Below are positions 17,414 through 26,337 of a stretch of DNA of 64,000 nucleotides, one piece after another. A model generated the notes under the pieces. It did no database searches and was not told the origin of the DNA. It saw only the letters and a program-made list of their open reading frames with translations. Position numbers and translations under genes: made by a program. Position 1 is the first letter of the stretch. Each line of letters begins with the position of its first letter. The stretch is taken from assembly GCF_040438645.1 (NCBI RefSeq), contig NZ_CP159256.1, forward strand, positions 248,001 to 312,000, in the 5' to 3' direction. This DNA comes from Mesorhizobium sp. WSM2240 (GTDB lineage: Bacteria > Pseudomonadota > Alphaproteobacteria > Rhizobiales > Rhizobiaceae).

Positions 17414-17656
17414 ATGGGTGTGGTTGCATTTCCGTTGTACCGCCGGGGAAAGCTGGTCACAGGCATTGCGGGTGTTCTGCGGGCAATACATGGCGAGGAG
17501 GCCAACGTGTTTTGGCGCGAGACTGCCAAGACGCTCGCGCAGCAGCTTGTCGCCGCTGGCGTAGAGTACGGCGCCGCTCGGGACGAAATTCGCACTCTCC
17601 TGCGCGTTGTCCTTGCGGAGCTTCAGACCGGAATGAGCGCGCGCGCGGATCGGTAG
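17414..17656 (+). CDS. Small DUF6074-like protein
   Basis: This 80-residue protein starts MGVVAFPLYRRGKLVTGIAG, resembling the VAFPLSRR opening of the short rhizobial DUF6074 proteins. The rest is helical and ends with an arginine-rich tail. The start at 17414 follows AAGGGG; an upstream ATG at 17381 lacks a site. No function is known for the family. It stands alone, and its codon use looks like that of its neighbours. Confidence 0.55.
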   Translation: MGVVAFPLYRRGKLVTGIAGVLRAIHGEEANVFWRETAKTLAQQLVAAGVEYGAARDEIRTLLRVVLAELQTGMSARADR

Positions 17657-18211
17657 TGTCTTTAGCGTCGTTTCAACTGGGTATGTACGAAGAGGCGGTA
17701 GCGTTGCTTGCTGCGCAGGGCAGGTGGGGATGGCCGTCACCAGCTCACGCTTTGCGCGGTTCAGCATCGCGTTGCCGGGATTGCCGCTGGCGCTCCTGAT
17801 TGCGGTTGGGAAGGGCTTCGGACGCCCATCAGCGAAACCAGGCCAGCAGACGGATGCTCAGCAGCAATGTGAGGGGCGCACTTTCGAGGTGAGCCGATTG
17901 CACAGATAACGAGCGTGGGCCTGAAGTCGCAACAAAGGCGGAGTGGGCGGGGCGGGGACTCGTGAAAAGTGATCCACCGGCATCGGATTCCGTCCGAGCA
18001 GCTGACGAAATAGTCTGCGTGCTTCAAGTTTCGGTTATAGCGGGCGTGTCATGTACCTCTAATAGCTGCGCTTTCGCCGTCCAGGCTCGAATCATTGCGA
18101 AGGTTTGCGATGAATGAAATGATGGCCGGAAAGCGGCATTCCTGCCCGCATTGATCAGGGATTTTCACGGTGGTATTCTGCGCCTTCCACCAAGTTCTAG
18201 CCGGTACGAGA
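17657..18211. other. Intergenic region without recognised feature
   Basis: About 550 bases lie between the DUF6074-like gene and the cold-shock gene. Short frames here lack family resemblance and ribosome sites. The cold-shock gene promoter and 5' leader must lie in its right-hand end, but no clear -35/-10 pair was identified. Confidence 0.4.
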
Positions 18212-18826
18212 ATGGGCAAATACCGAAATCATCGCGAGCCGCGGCACCAACGCCTTCAGCACGATGCAACCGACGATCACACTCAAGAGCCAACCTATTT
18301 CCAACGTCAGACTTCAGCAAACTCAGCTTCTGCGGACATTGCTGCCGAGGTGCTTTGGTTCAACGCTCAGAAGGGTTTTGGCTTCGTCAAATTGGCGGAC
18401 GGGTCTGAAGCCTACTTGCATATATCGAAATTGCAGGCCTCCGGACATGCCGCTGTTCACGAAGGGGCGTACCTTCGGGTCAGAATCGAGGCAGGCCCAA
18501 AAGGCCCACAGGTTGCGCAAGTGCTCACGGTCAGTGGCGGCACGAAGCGTTCGTCAGACACTGGACGCCGCGATGGGCGTGTTGCGCCTAAGGGCGCCAC
18601 GCGGGCGGAGGTGCCGGAGCAGGAGAGCGCCGGCGCTGTCAAGTGGTACAATGCCACCAAGGGGTTCGGCTTCATCAGTCTTGAAGATAGCGGCAGGGAT
18701 GTATTCGTTCATGCAACTGCTTTGACGGGCTCTGGTCTAATAGGGCTGGACGAGGGTCAGAAAGTCATTGTCAGGTATGCTCAGGGTCAGAAGGGGCTTG
18801 AGGCGCGAACTATTCATCCCGCCTAG
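18212..18826 (+). CDS. Protein with two cold-shock domains
   Basis: This is a 204-residue single-strand nucleic-acid-binding protein with two CSD folds, at about residues 45-110 and 140-204. Each shows the RNA-binding signature: VLWFNAQKGFGFVKLADG with AYLHIS in the first, and VKWYNATKGFGFISLED with DVFVHATAL in the second. The MGKYRNHREP start is typical of rhizobial double-CSD proteins, which act as RNA chaperones under cold or stationary-phase stress. The domains are linked by a basic, low-complexity stretch (about 111-138). It is monocistronic. Confidence 0.9.
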   Translation: MGKYRNHREPRHQRLQHDATDDHTQEPTYFQRQTSANSASADIAAEVLWFNAQKGFGFVKLADGSEAYLHISKLQASGHAAVHEGAYLRVRIEAGPKGPQVAQVLTVSGGTKRSSDTGRRDGRVAPKGATRAEVPEQESAGAVKWYNATKGFGFISLEDSGRDVFVHATALTGSGLIGLDEGQKVIVRYAQGQKGLEARTIHPA

Positions 18827-19051
18827 CGAAGCGGTCCAAGGGCTCGTGGCGCCAAGGTATCAATCTGGATTGGTCGCCTGCCAGTCATATCTCTATATCT
18901 CTAAATATCGGTGGAACACCTTTCAAACCCCACGTCCGGGACGAGGAAGCCATTCGGAGCGAATACGGCGGGCTCAGTTCACCGGATATGTGTAAGCTCA
19001 CCGCAGGCTTCTTTTCTCACCTCTTTCCGCAGGTTTTGGAAGCGGCGATGA

Positions 19052-19540
19052 GTGACGGGGCTTCGGTTCAGAGATGGAACGAAACCCTGCAGGCGCAGAT
19101 TGACGCAACGGGAAACTCCAAACGAACTTTACGTTGAATCACTGATCACAGAATTCGGCGTTCGTCTTCTCCGCAATTATTCAGGGGTGAAAAAGCAGCT
19201 TCCGACTATTAGAGGCGGGCTCTCCGCTCACAGCGCAAATACGGTTCAGGAGTTCCTGGACGAGATTTTCTCCGGCAAATTGGCAGTCGCCGAGCTGGCG
19301 GCCGTCTCCGGTCTTTCGCCGCGCCGTTTCATTCAGGCATTCACCAAGACATTTGCGAGCCGCCACACGAATATCTCTTTCGCCTACCTATACGCTTCGC
19401 CGAAGGAGCTGCTGGTCAAAGGCAATTTGGCGATCGCGGAAGTTGCCTATGTCAGCGGATTTTCAAGCGAGTGCCACCTGACTGCCGCGATGAAAAAGTA
19501 CAAGCGCACAATGCCAGCGCAGGTGCGACTGAAACGATAG
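19052..19540 (+). pseudogene. AraC-type regulator fragment, C-terminal DNA-binding part
   Basis: The frame encodes LAVAELAAVSGLSPRRFIQAF followed by LAIAEVAYVSGFSSECHLT, which are the first and second helix-turn-helix motifs of an AraC regulator. The segment between them is shortened and altered relative to the usual GTTPHRYL linker. About 70 upstream residues (including RDGTKPCRRRLTQRE) do not resemble a ligand domain. It could be translated, but it looks like a remnant of a roughly 300-residue protein. Confidence 0.5.
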
Positions 19541-19825
19541 CCGCTGTGAACTTGATAATTGCCGGTCGCGGGAATGCCTGGAGGCGATCAAGTCATCGTG
19601 GGCGTCAGCATTGAATCCCACTGCAACTTTCGCCAGCAAAGCTGGCTCGCCGAATGCGTAAGCTACGCCGCATTTCGCGGCCGTGCCCACTTTTGATTGC
19701 GATCATCCCTCCACTTGATAGGCTCCCGGATTGATCGGGAAGACGCGCTGCCGGGGGCAATGCATCCGGCGGCCGCGGCGCCTGCAGGGGCAGAGGGGGA
19801 GGGGAGGTTTCCTGACGGGATTGGA

Positions 19826-19848
19826 GGTCCAGGGAGAGTCTCCGGACC
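19826..19848 (+). promoter_or_regulatory. Leader hairpin upstream of the ParB-like gene
   Basis: GGTCC (19826-19830) pairs with GGACC (19844-19848), and inside them GGAGA pairs with TCTCC around a single G. The stem ends 22 bases before the chosen start at 19871. Comparable stems precede the DUF932 and methylase/helicase genes, which suggests a shared mode of translational or transcriptional control. Confidence 0.45.
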
Positions 19849-19870
19849 GCCCGTCATGGAGAACTTGACC

Positions 19871-21946
19871 ATGGCAAGGGCCATTCAGAAGATCGCAATG
19901 AATGCTGCAGAAAACATTCCCTACGACATGCTTGTTTTGTCGCAGAAGAATGTCCGGCGCGTGAAGGACGGCGTTTCCATCGAGCAGCTCGCCGAGGACA
20001 TCGGCCGCCGAAACCTCCTTCAGAGCCTGAACGTCCGTCCCGTCATCGAGGAAAGTGGAGAGGAGGCCGGAAGGTTTGAGGTACCCGCCGGCGGCCGTCG
20101 CTACCTCGCGCTCGGCGTACTCATCAAGCAAAAGCGCCTGGCTAAGAACGAGCCGATTCCCTGCATCGTAAATCGCAGCAGCGCAACCTCCGCCGAAGAG
20201 GACTCGCTGGCCGAGAACGTCCATCGTGAGCAGTTGCATCCGCTCGACCAGTTTCGGGCGTTCAAGACCCTGAGCGATCAGGGCCTCGACGTTGAGGAGA
20301 TCGCAGCCCGCTTCTTCGTGACACCAGCGACGGTGAAGCAGCGGCTGAAGCTCGCGTCCGTTTCGCCGATGCTGCTCGATTTGTACGAGCAGGACGAGAT
20401 GAAGCTCGAGCAGATCATGGCGTTCTCGATTTCCGACGACCACGCGCGTCAGGAACAAGTTTGGGAGCGGGTCTCTAGCTCGCACATGCAGGAGCCTTAC
20501 TACATCAAGCGGCTGCTGACCGAGACCACCGTTCGTGCTGACGATCGGCGGGCTGTCTATGTCGGGTCCGAGGCGTATGAGGCGGCCGGCGGCATCATCC
20601 TGCGCGACCTGTTCGAGCAGGACGCCGGGGGCTGGTTTCAAGACGCGGCCCTTCTCGAGCAGCTCGTCTTCGACAAGCTGAAGGTTGATGCGGAGACAAT
20701 CCGTGGCGAAGGCTGGAAGTGGGTCGAGGCGGCGATCAGCTTCCCATACGGTCACGCGTCTGGTCTGCGGCGGATCTATGGCGCGCCGCAGGAGCTGAGA
20801 GCCGAGGAGATCCAACGCTATGACACGCTCAAGGCTGAGTATGACAAGCTTGACGCCGAATATGCCGAGGCCGAGGATTACGACGAGCAGGTCGAGAATA
20901 GATTGGAGCAGCTTGGTGCTGAGATCGATGTGTTCAATGATCGGCCCTACGTCTACGATGCCGAACAAATAGGGCGCGCAGGCGTTTTCGTGACGCTCGC
21001 AGCGAACGGCCAGCTTCAGCTCGAGCGCGGCTTTGTTCGTCCCGAGGATGAACCACGCGTCGATACCGAAGGCGCCGAGGATGAGGGTGGCCACCTCCGC
21101 CACAATGACGGCGGCGCCAACGTCGACGGAAACATCTCAAACGATACCTCCGACGGTGATGAGGTCGACGAAGGGGAGATCAAGCCACTTCCTGACCGCC
21201 TTGTCTACGACCTGACCGCGCAGCGGACGCTGGCAATGCGCAACGCACTCGCCGGCGATGCCGACGTGGCCTTCGTCACAGCACTTCATGCCTTCGTGTT
21301 GCAGGTGTTCCACCGCTTCGCCTCCGATACCTGCCTCGAGATCAGTGTGAAGAACAGCAGCTTCCCGCAGGTCCTGGGACTCGGCGAAACGCCTTGGGCC
21401 AAGGAGATTGCCGAGCGCCACGAAGCCTGGGACCGCGATCTTCCCGGCGAGGAACACAGTCTGTGGCAGTTTCTGCTCAACCTCGACGAAGCCAGCGGCA
21501 AGGCGCTTTTCGCGCACTGCGTCTCGCTATCGCTCAACGCGGTGCTTGAGCCTTGGGGCAGGCGGTCGCGTGCGCTCGCCCATGCTGACGTGCTCGCCGG
21601 CACGCTTGGCTTCGACATGGTTTCCGCCGGCTGGACACCGACCGTCGACAACTATCTCGGCAAGGTGACCAAGGCGCGCATCCTCGGAGCGGTTCACGAA
21701 GCTCGTGGCGAAGAATCCGTACAGCTGATCGATCACTTGAAGAAGCAGGATATGGCCCGCGAGGCCGCTCGCCTCCTCGAAGGATCGAATTGGCTGCCGG
21801 AACCGCTTCGCAATCCAGACGATGCGGCATCGGATGTCAATGTTCCCGTCGGCACCGCTGCTGATGCAGAGGAAAAGGCCGATCTGCCCGCCTTCCTCGT
21901 CGAGGAAGCAGGCGTCACAGAGTCGATCGCCACAGCCGCCGAATAA
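19871..21946 (+). CDS. Large ParB/KorB-like DNA-binding protein
   Basis: This is a 691-residue ParB-superfamily protein of the long type found on alphaproteobacterial plasmids and integrative elements. It has an N-terminal ParB/sulfiredoxin-like domain (about residues 15-120, with VPAGGRRYLAL and the SLAENVHREQLHPLDQFRAF box) and a helix-turn-helix (about 130-165, EEIAARFFVTPATVKQRLKLA). A long acidic coiled region and a C-terminal domain of unknown role follow. The start at 19871 has GGAGA eight bases upstream; an ATG at 19856 is also in frame. There is no ParA partner beside it (the only ParA lies at 35125-35826), so a regulatory or DNA-condensing role is as likely as partition. Confidence 0.85.
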   Translation: MARAIQKIAMNAAENIPYDMLVLSQKNVRRVKDGVSIEQLAEDIGRRNLLQSLNVRPVIEESGEEAGRFEVPAGGRRYLALGVLIKQKRLAKNEPIPCIVNRSSATSAEEDSLAENVHREQLHPLDQFRAFKTLSDQGLDVEEIAARFFVTPATVKQRLKLASVSPMLLDLYEQDEMKLEQIMAFSISDDHARQEQVWERVSSSHMQEPYYIKRLLTETTVRADDRRAVYVGSEAYEAAGGIILRDLFEQDAGGWFQDAALLEQLVFDKLKVDAETIRGEGWKWVEAAISFPYGHASGLRRIYGAPQELRAEEIQRYDTLKAEYDKLDAEYAEAEDYDEQVENRLEQLGAEIDVFNDRPYVYDAEQIGRAGVFVTLAANGQLQLERGFVRPEDEPRVDTEGAEDEGGHLRHNDGGANVDGNISNDTSDGDEVDEGEIKPLPDRLVYDLTAQRTLAMRNALAGDADVAFVTALHAFVLQVFHRFASDTCLEISVKNSSFPQVLGLGETPWAKEIAERHEAWDRDLPGEEHSLWQFLLNLDEASGKALFAHCVSLSLNAVLEPWGRRSRALAHADVLAGTLGFDMVSAGWTPTVDNYLGKVTKARILGAVHEARGEESVQLIDHLKKQDMAREAARLLEGSNWLPEPLRNPDDAASDVNVPVGTAADAEEKADLPAFLVEEAGVTESIATAAE

Positions 21947-21966
21947 GCCTCAGTCGAAAAATTCGC

Positions 21967-21996
21967 AAAGAGCCTGGCGGTGACGCCAGGCTCTTT
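21967..21996 (+). terminator. Hairpin terminator after the ParB-like gene
   Basis: A perfect 13-base stem, AAAGAGCCTGGCG paired with CGCCAGGCTCTTT, closes on a GTGA tetraloop about 20 bases after the stop codon. The descending arm ends in TTT. It would end transcription of the ParB-like gene before the next gene. Confidence 0.8.
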
Positions 21997-22419
21997 CCGT
22001 TCATGGACGCAGACACGCAGGCCAGCGCGTCACATCTACGACACGGCGCACTGGCCGCCGGCACAGTTCGAAGGAGCAAAACGGCTGCTTTTCAAAGCTT
22101 AGAGGAATGATGTCGGGGCTCCTGATCCGGAAGGGCCCTAACTTTGAGCGGAGGGCGCGGTAACACCGGCATATGTCGCTTTCGTATCCCCGCATTTACC
22201 CCCGGCGCGCAAGCGAAAACGACCAGCACGGACCTTCACAGTCGATGGCGACCTTAGCTTCGAATCATCGAACGCCCTCGATCGGCATTTTCGCGCGTTG
22301 CGCAATATCGGCGATTACTCCATCTGGCAGCCAGTCTCCCGATGCAGGGCGCAGCCGCCGCGTCACCGCCTCAGCAGGCACGGAGAAGCGCAGGAAGAGC
22401 GAGAGGGCGGAGCGGCGTG

Positions 22420-22467
22420 CCGCGACAGGTCGACGGCTTGGAGAGAGGCTCCCGGCACCTGTCGCGG
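22420..22467 (+). promoter_or_regulatory. Leader inverted repeat upstream of the DUF932 gene
   Basis: CCGCGACAGGT (22420-22430) and ACCTGTCGCGG (22457-22467) form a perfect 11-base inverted repeat around a 26-base loop, ending ten bases before the ATG at 22478. The right arm overlaps the GGAG ribosome site, so folding would mask translation initiation. Alternatively it could be a protein operator. Confidence 0.6.
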
Positions 22468-22477
22468 AGTGAAATTC

Positions 22478-23674
22478 ATGACTGAAATGGAAATTCAGGC
22501 TCCCATGCGGAGCGCGCGCACCGGCTACAAGGTGGATGTGCGACGCGGCCAACGGATCGGACGCGTATCCTCGGAATGGTTCAACCGCCCGGCCGACGAA
22601 CGCTTTTTGTCCTTAGCGGAACTCCAGAACTCGGTGAAAACCCGATCCGAGCGAAGCCGCACCCGGATATTGGAGAGCGGAGCGATCCGTGTCGAAGCCA
22701 GCCGCGACGACGCCGAACGGCTGACGCTCATGCTGGCAGGCGCGGATGAACCCGTTGCGCCGACCCACTGGAGCTTCGGGCAACTGGCCAGCCTGGTTGG
22801 CGCTCCGGCCGCCTATCTGCGCCAGCTGCCGGCTCCGCTCGCCGGCATCAATCTCCAATACGGACTCACAACGCACCGAGTCGAACAGGTGAAGACCTTG
22901 GAGATCGAAGAGGGCCGAGTCGAGCTGCGTGCCATCACCGGCCCGGACTATGGCCGCATTTTCGACCACGAATTGGTCGAGGCCGTGGAGCGCATTGCCG
23001 GTAACGGCACAGGCGATACCCGATGGAAGGTGCCTGGCGTTCTCGATTGGTCGACACGGATCTACAACCCGCACACCGTCATCACGAGGGACACGACGAC
23101 GCTCTATGCATCCGATCGCGACATCTTCCTCTTTTTGGTCGACGACCTCAATCCGATCGAAGCCGGTAGGCTGGCGGATGGCTCCCCCGACCTCTATTTC
23201 CGGGGGTTCTACTGTTGGAACTCGGAAGTCGGTGCCCGCACGCTCGGAATCGCCAGCTTCTATCTCCGTGCCGTATGCCAGAACCGCAATCTCTGGGGCG
23301 TGGAAGATTTCGAGGAGATTACCATTCGGCACTCCAAATACGCCGCCTCGCGTTTCGCATCCGAGGCGGAACCGGCCCTGATCCAGTTCGCCGACTCCTC
23401 GCCCATGCCGTTTGTTAACGGCATCAGGGCGGCGCGGGAGCGGATCGTCGCCCGCAATGACGAAGACCGAACAGCGTTCCTCCGCAAACGTGGCTTCTCG
23501 AAAGCCGAGGCCATGAAGATCATCGAGACCGTCCTGGTCGAGGAAGGTCGTCCCCCGGAAAGCGTCTTCGACTTTGTACAAGGCATTACGCGCTTCGCGC
23601 GAGACAAGCCGCATCAGGATGCGCGGTTGGACATAGAGGGCAAGGCGAAGAAGCTCCTCGATCTCGCAGCCTGA
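22478..23674 (+). CDS. DUF932 domain-containing protein
   Basis: This 398-residue protein belongs to DUF932 (the phage/plasmid TIGR03299-like group). Characteristic segments include TGPDYGRIFDHELVEAV near residue 155, the RDIFLFLVDD stretch near 215, and FYCWNSEVGARTLGIASFYLRAVCQNRNLWG near 245. These proteins are frequent next to ParB-like and DUF1173 genes on mobile DNA and are thought to act in DNA processing, but no activity is established. The start is supported by a GGAG site and the DUF-typical N-terminus. It lies in the same orientation as the ParB-like gene but beyond a terminator, so it is probably transcribed separately. Confidence 0.85.
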   Translation: MTEMEIQAPMRSARTGYKVDVRRGQRIGRVSSEWFNRPADERFLSLAELQNSVKTRSERSRTRILESGAIRVEASRDDAERLTLMLAGADEPVAPTHWSFGQLASLVGAPAAYLRQLPAPLAGINLQYGLTTHRVEQVKTLEIEEGRVELRAITGPDYGRIFDHELVEAVERIAGNGTGDTRWKVPGVLDWSTRIYNPHTVITRDTTTLYASDRDIFLFLVDDLNPIEAGRLADGSPDLYFRGFYCWNSEVGARTLGIASFYLRAVCQNRNLWGVEDFEEITIRHSKYAASRFASEAEPALIQFADSSPMPFVNGIRAARERIVARNDEDRTAFLRKRGFSKAEAMKIIETVLVEEGRPPESVFDFVQGITRFARDKPHQDARLDIEGKAKKLLDLAA

Positions 23675-23948
23675 TCCCCGCAGCGCCGGCGACGCGGGCA
23701 CTCGCTTCTCCGGCGTCGTGCTGTTCCTTCCTCTACGGCCACGTCGTCCGGGGCGAGAGCAGCACACGCTGAGTAGAGGGCACCGTCTGCTGAAGTATCT
23801 TCAGCGCACAGTCCCGGGTTCCGGTCATCTACTGATGGCGGAAGCCATGCCGTTCCAATCCATGAAATTTGCACCGCGATCTGTTCCGAGACGCGCCCGC
23901 TAACAATAGCAAGGCGCCTGTCATTGAGCGCGGAAGTATGGCGGAACC

Positions 23949-24353
23949 TTATCTCTTGTCGCGCAGAACCTTGGGCAGCCGCAGCTTCCAACGTTCTCCT
24001 CGCGGCAAGGCCCGCTCGGGCCGCCGTCGAACTCGCGCTGCTCGCCGCGGGGTTCGGTCATCGGTCGGCGTTTCGACCCGTTCAACTTCATCTGCGACAC
24101 CGGCTTCGTGCGTTTCGGGGCACCTGTCGGCTTCGCCAGCTGCTTCTGCGACGGGCGGTGCAATCCCTCCGTCCAGCGCCGAGGGCCGCCTGTCGCCGGG
24201 TGGCGCCGCAACTGCCGGTTCAGCGGTGGAAGGCGTCGCTATCGCCTCGCCGGCGATAGCCGACAAGTCCACATCGCCCCAGATCGAGCGGTTCTGCCTC
24301 ACCGCGCGCTTCCGCTTGAGCTCCACGACAAACGGTCGGGTCTTCTGCCTCAT
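23949..24353 (-). CDS. Basic, proline/alanine-rich small protein of unknown function
   Basis: The product is about 134 residues. The N-terminus MRQKTRPFVVELKRKRAV followed by SIWGDVDLSAIA is a compact motif that I associate with small hypothetical proteins of rhizobial mobile DNA, but I know no function. The middle (about 45-100) is low-complexity and disordered; the C-terminus is very basic (RRAARVRRRPERALPRGERWK), consistent with nucleic-acid binding. A good AAGGAAAG site precedes ATG 24353. It is last in a minus-strand run after DUF1173 and another small gene. Confidence 0.6.
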   Translation of the reverse strand: MRQKTRPFVVELKRKRAVRQNRSIWGDVDLSAIAGEAIATPSTAEPAVAAPPGDRRPSALDGGIAPPVAEAAGEADRCPETHEAGVADEVERVETPTDDRTPRRAARVRRRPERALPRGERWKLRLPKVLRDKR

Positions 24354-24382
24354 GGTCTTTCCTTTGATGAGAACCGATCCGC

Positions 24383-24742
24383 TCAACGGATCTCTGTGGC
24401 CGTGTACTTCGGCCGCGCCTCACCGTCTATCCCGGAGTTTTGCGCCAGGATCAACCGCCGGCGAGCAAGCCAGATATCGAGGGGTTCGCCCTGGAACTCG
24501 CTCGAGAGACCGGGCACATCGCCCAGCATTCCAACCTCGACCGGCACGACGAACAGCCGGACACCATCGCTCTGCGACGGTTCTCTCAAGAGCCGCAGCA
24601 TGCTCAACTTGAAATCCAGACGACGTTCGCCGCTCTCCATTGCGGCATGATCGAAGTCACTTGCCTCGATGTCCAACGCATCGTGCGAATCCGTCTCGCC
24701 TAACCGATTCACAGTGTTGATGATTGTCCCGAAAAACCGCAT
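24383..24742 (-). CDS. Hypothetical protein linked to DUF1173 gene
   Basis: This 119-residue protein of unknown family begins MRFFGTIINTVNRL, seven bases after the DUF1173 stop and 29 bases before the next small gene, so all three look co-transcribed. The core has a regular pattern of hydrophobic residues (DGVRLFVVPVEVGMLGD) suggesting a small folded domain, with an acidic first third. No motif with known catalytic residues was seen. Confidence 0.55.
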   Translation of the reverse strand: MRFFGTIINTVNRLGETDSHDALDIEASDFDHAAMESGERRLDFKLSMLRLLREPSQSDGVRLFVVPVEVGMLGDVPGLSSEFQGEPLDIWLARRRLILAQNSGIDGEARPKYTATEIR

Positions 24743-24749
24743 TGCACGC

Positions 24750-25988
24750 TCATGGCAGCGGTGGCATGTCGCCGTCACCTACGCGCCACATCCAAGTATC
24801 CATCTCCGGTCGCCCGGCGATCATGTCCTGAAGATTGGCCTCGAATATTTCATCCGTTTCTGCCGGGACGATGTAGAGCGCAACCGGGCTCTCCCTGTTC
24901 TGCAACAGCACATTAGCGATCGGCTGTTGGGGCTGAAGGTTGTAACGTAAGCCCTTCACGCTCTTTTCCCGCATTCTGGCGAGGCTATCGACCAGTCTTT
25001 TCTCCTGGATCGATTCGTAAGGGATCCAGTTCTCGGTGACGACCATCAGCGCGATCTCCTCGATGACGGCCAATCCCGCTGGGTTGAGCCCGAACGTGGC
25101 CACCGCGACGAGGTGGGAAGCCTGGTCTGCCGCCCAAAGCGAAAACTCCCCTTCGAACCGCGCCTGCAGCCGACGATGTAGGCCATCATCCAGTAGGAAG
25201 GGAAAGCCGGGCAGGTGTTTGACCACGAGCTTCTGGCCCAATCGCGTCGTCGCGAACTCCTTCACCTCACCAACGAGCACCATCAGCTTGCGTGGTCCTG
25301 ATTTCGGCGGGAGTGCCGGGGCAAGGGCAGCACTCCGGCGTTGCTCGATCGCGTCCTTGTTGTCGGCCCGAAACGGTTCGGGCACGAAAAGCACGTCCGA
25401 GAGAAGCCCGCCCTTGACAATCATCTGCTTTGCAGCCTCGAGAAGGTGCCATCGGACTGTCCACCAATGCCGCTTGCCGCTCCATCGTGAGGTCCACACA
25501 GTCAGCTCGGCTTCGTGCCAGAGATAGTGCAGCAAGCCCCGCAGCGACAACTTCCTCGGGTCTCCCGACACCCTGACGGAACGTTCACCCGTCGGTGCAG
25601 GCGCTGCTCGGCGTCCTGTCTTCGACAAGTTGAACTCCAGCTTCAGCGCGGCCATACCGCTTTGCGCATTGAGTTGGATCGCGCTGCCCATCAGCGCGCC
25701 GAGGCCGGAGAGTTCGCAAGGCGTTTCATAGGAGTCGCAGGCCGGATCATGTCCGTCGCCGCTGAGTGGCATGCGCTTGACGACATAAAGTTCGCCAATC
25801 TGCGCAATGTACATGGGGCAGCCTGGCTCTCGACACAGGCATAGCGGACGTTCCCTGCGCGCGTATGCGCCCGCCAGCGCCGCCTGCAGATCCCGCCCTT
25901 CATCTTCATAGACGCCTCCGCCGATCCTGAACCGCCGCATCACCTCCATCGCTCCAGATCGCCGCCGCATTCCTGAGGATTGAGTCAC
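24750..25988 (-). CDS. DUF1173 family protein
   Basis: The product is up to 412 residues. The family features are a cysteine cluster near the N-terminus (RPLCLCREPGCPMYIA, then DPACDSYETPCELSGLG), which probably binds metal, and a later block running from TVWTSRWSGKRHWWTVRWHLLEAAKQM. Internal ATGs at 25949 and 25940 (MEVMRRF, MRRFRIGGGV) are alternative starts with GGAG nearby, and the homologous part starts about there. DUF1173 genes travel with ParB-like, DUF932, methylase/helicase and Toprim genes on plasmids and ICEs. Their role is unknown. Confidence 0.8.
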   Translation of the reverse strand: MTQSSGMRRRSGAMEVMRRFRIGGGVYEDEGRDLQAALAGAYARRERPLCLCREPGCPMYIAQIGELYVVKRMPLSGDGHDPACDSYETPCELSGLGALMGSAIQLNAQSGMAALKLEFNLSKTGRRAAPAPTGERSVRVSGDPRKLSLRGLLHYLWHEAELTVWTSRWSGKRHWWTVRWHLLEAAKQMIVKGGLLSDVLFVPEPFRADNKDAIEQRRSAALAPALPPKSGPRKLMVLVGEVKEFATTRLGQKLVVKHLPGFPFLLDDGLHRRLQARFEGEFSLWAADQASHLVAVATFGLNPAGLAVIEEIALMVVTENWIPYESIQEKRLVDSLARMREKSVKGLRYNLQPQQPIANVLLQNRESPVALYIVPAETDEIFEANLQDMIAGRPEMDTWMWRVGDGDMPPLP

Positions 25989-26287
25989 GAGATTCTCCGT
26001 GAATCAACCCATCGCTGCTAGGGCTCGAACTTCGCTTGGACCTGGAGGTCAAACAGATCACGCCGGGGGCATTGCCCGCCGTGGAAAGCCACGAATGTCG
26101 GCAATAGCGTGAACTTACCTTGCGCCGGCGGTGAGTAATTTCAACCTTGATGGAAAGCAGACATCCCTGACCATCATAGATGGTCAGACGCAAGGACGTC
26201 GAACGTTCGCTTTGGGCGACCTTGAACCAGGCGTCAGGTCACGCCGGAGGGAGAGCGGGGCCGGGAGGAGTTCGGCCCGGCGGCGCA

Positions 26288-26318
26288 GAGAGAGGGTGCC
26301 GGCGGGCAGCCCTCTCTC
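26288..26318 (+). promoter_or_regulatory. Strong leader hairpin upstream of the methylase/helicase-like gene
   Basis: GAGAGAGGG (26288-26296) pairs with CCCTCTCTC (26310-26318), and the inner TGCC pairs with GGCA around a GGCG loop, giving a 13-base-pair stem with one bulged G. It ends 19 bases before the ATG at 26338. It is the strongest of three similarly placed hairpins in this block and may control translation or attenuate transcription. Confidence 0.6.
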
Positions 26319-26337
26319 GCTCTCGACAGGAACTCCC

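Noticed and set aside
19703..21103. 466-codon minus-strand open frame opposite the ParB-like gene
   Set aside because: Antisense shadow of a GC-rich gene, with no recognisable domain or start signal.
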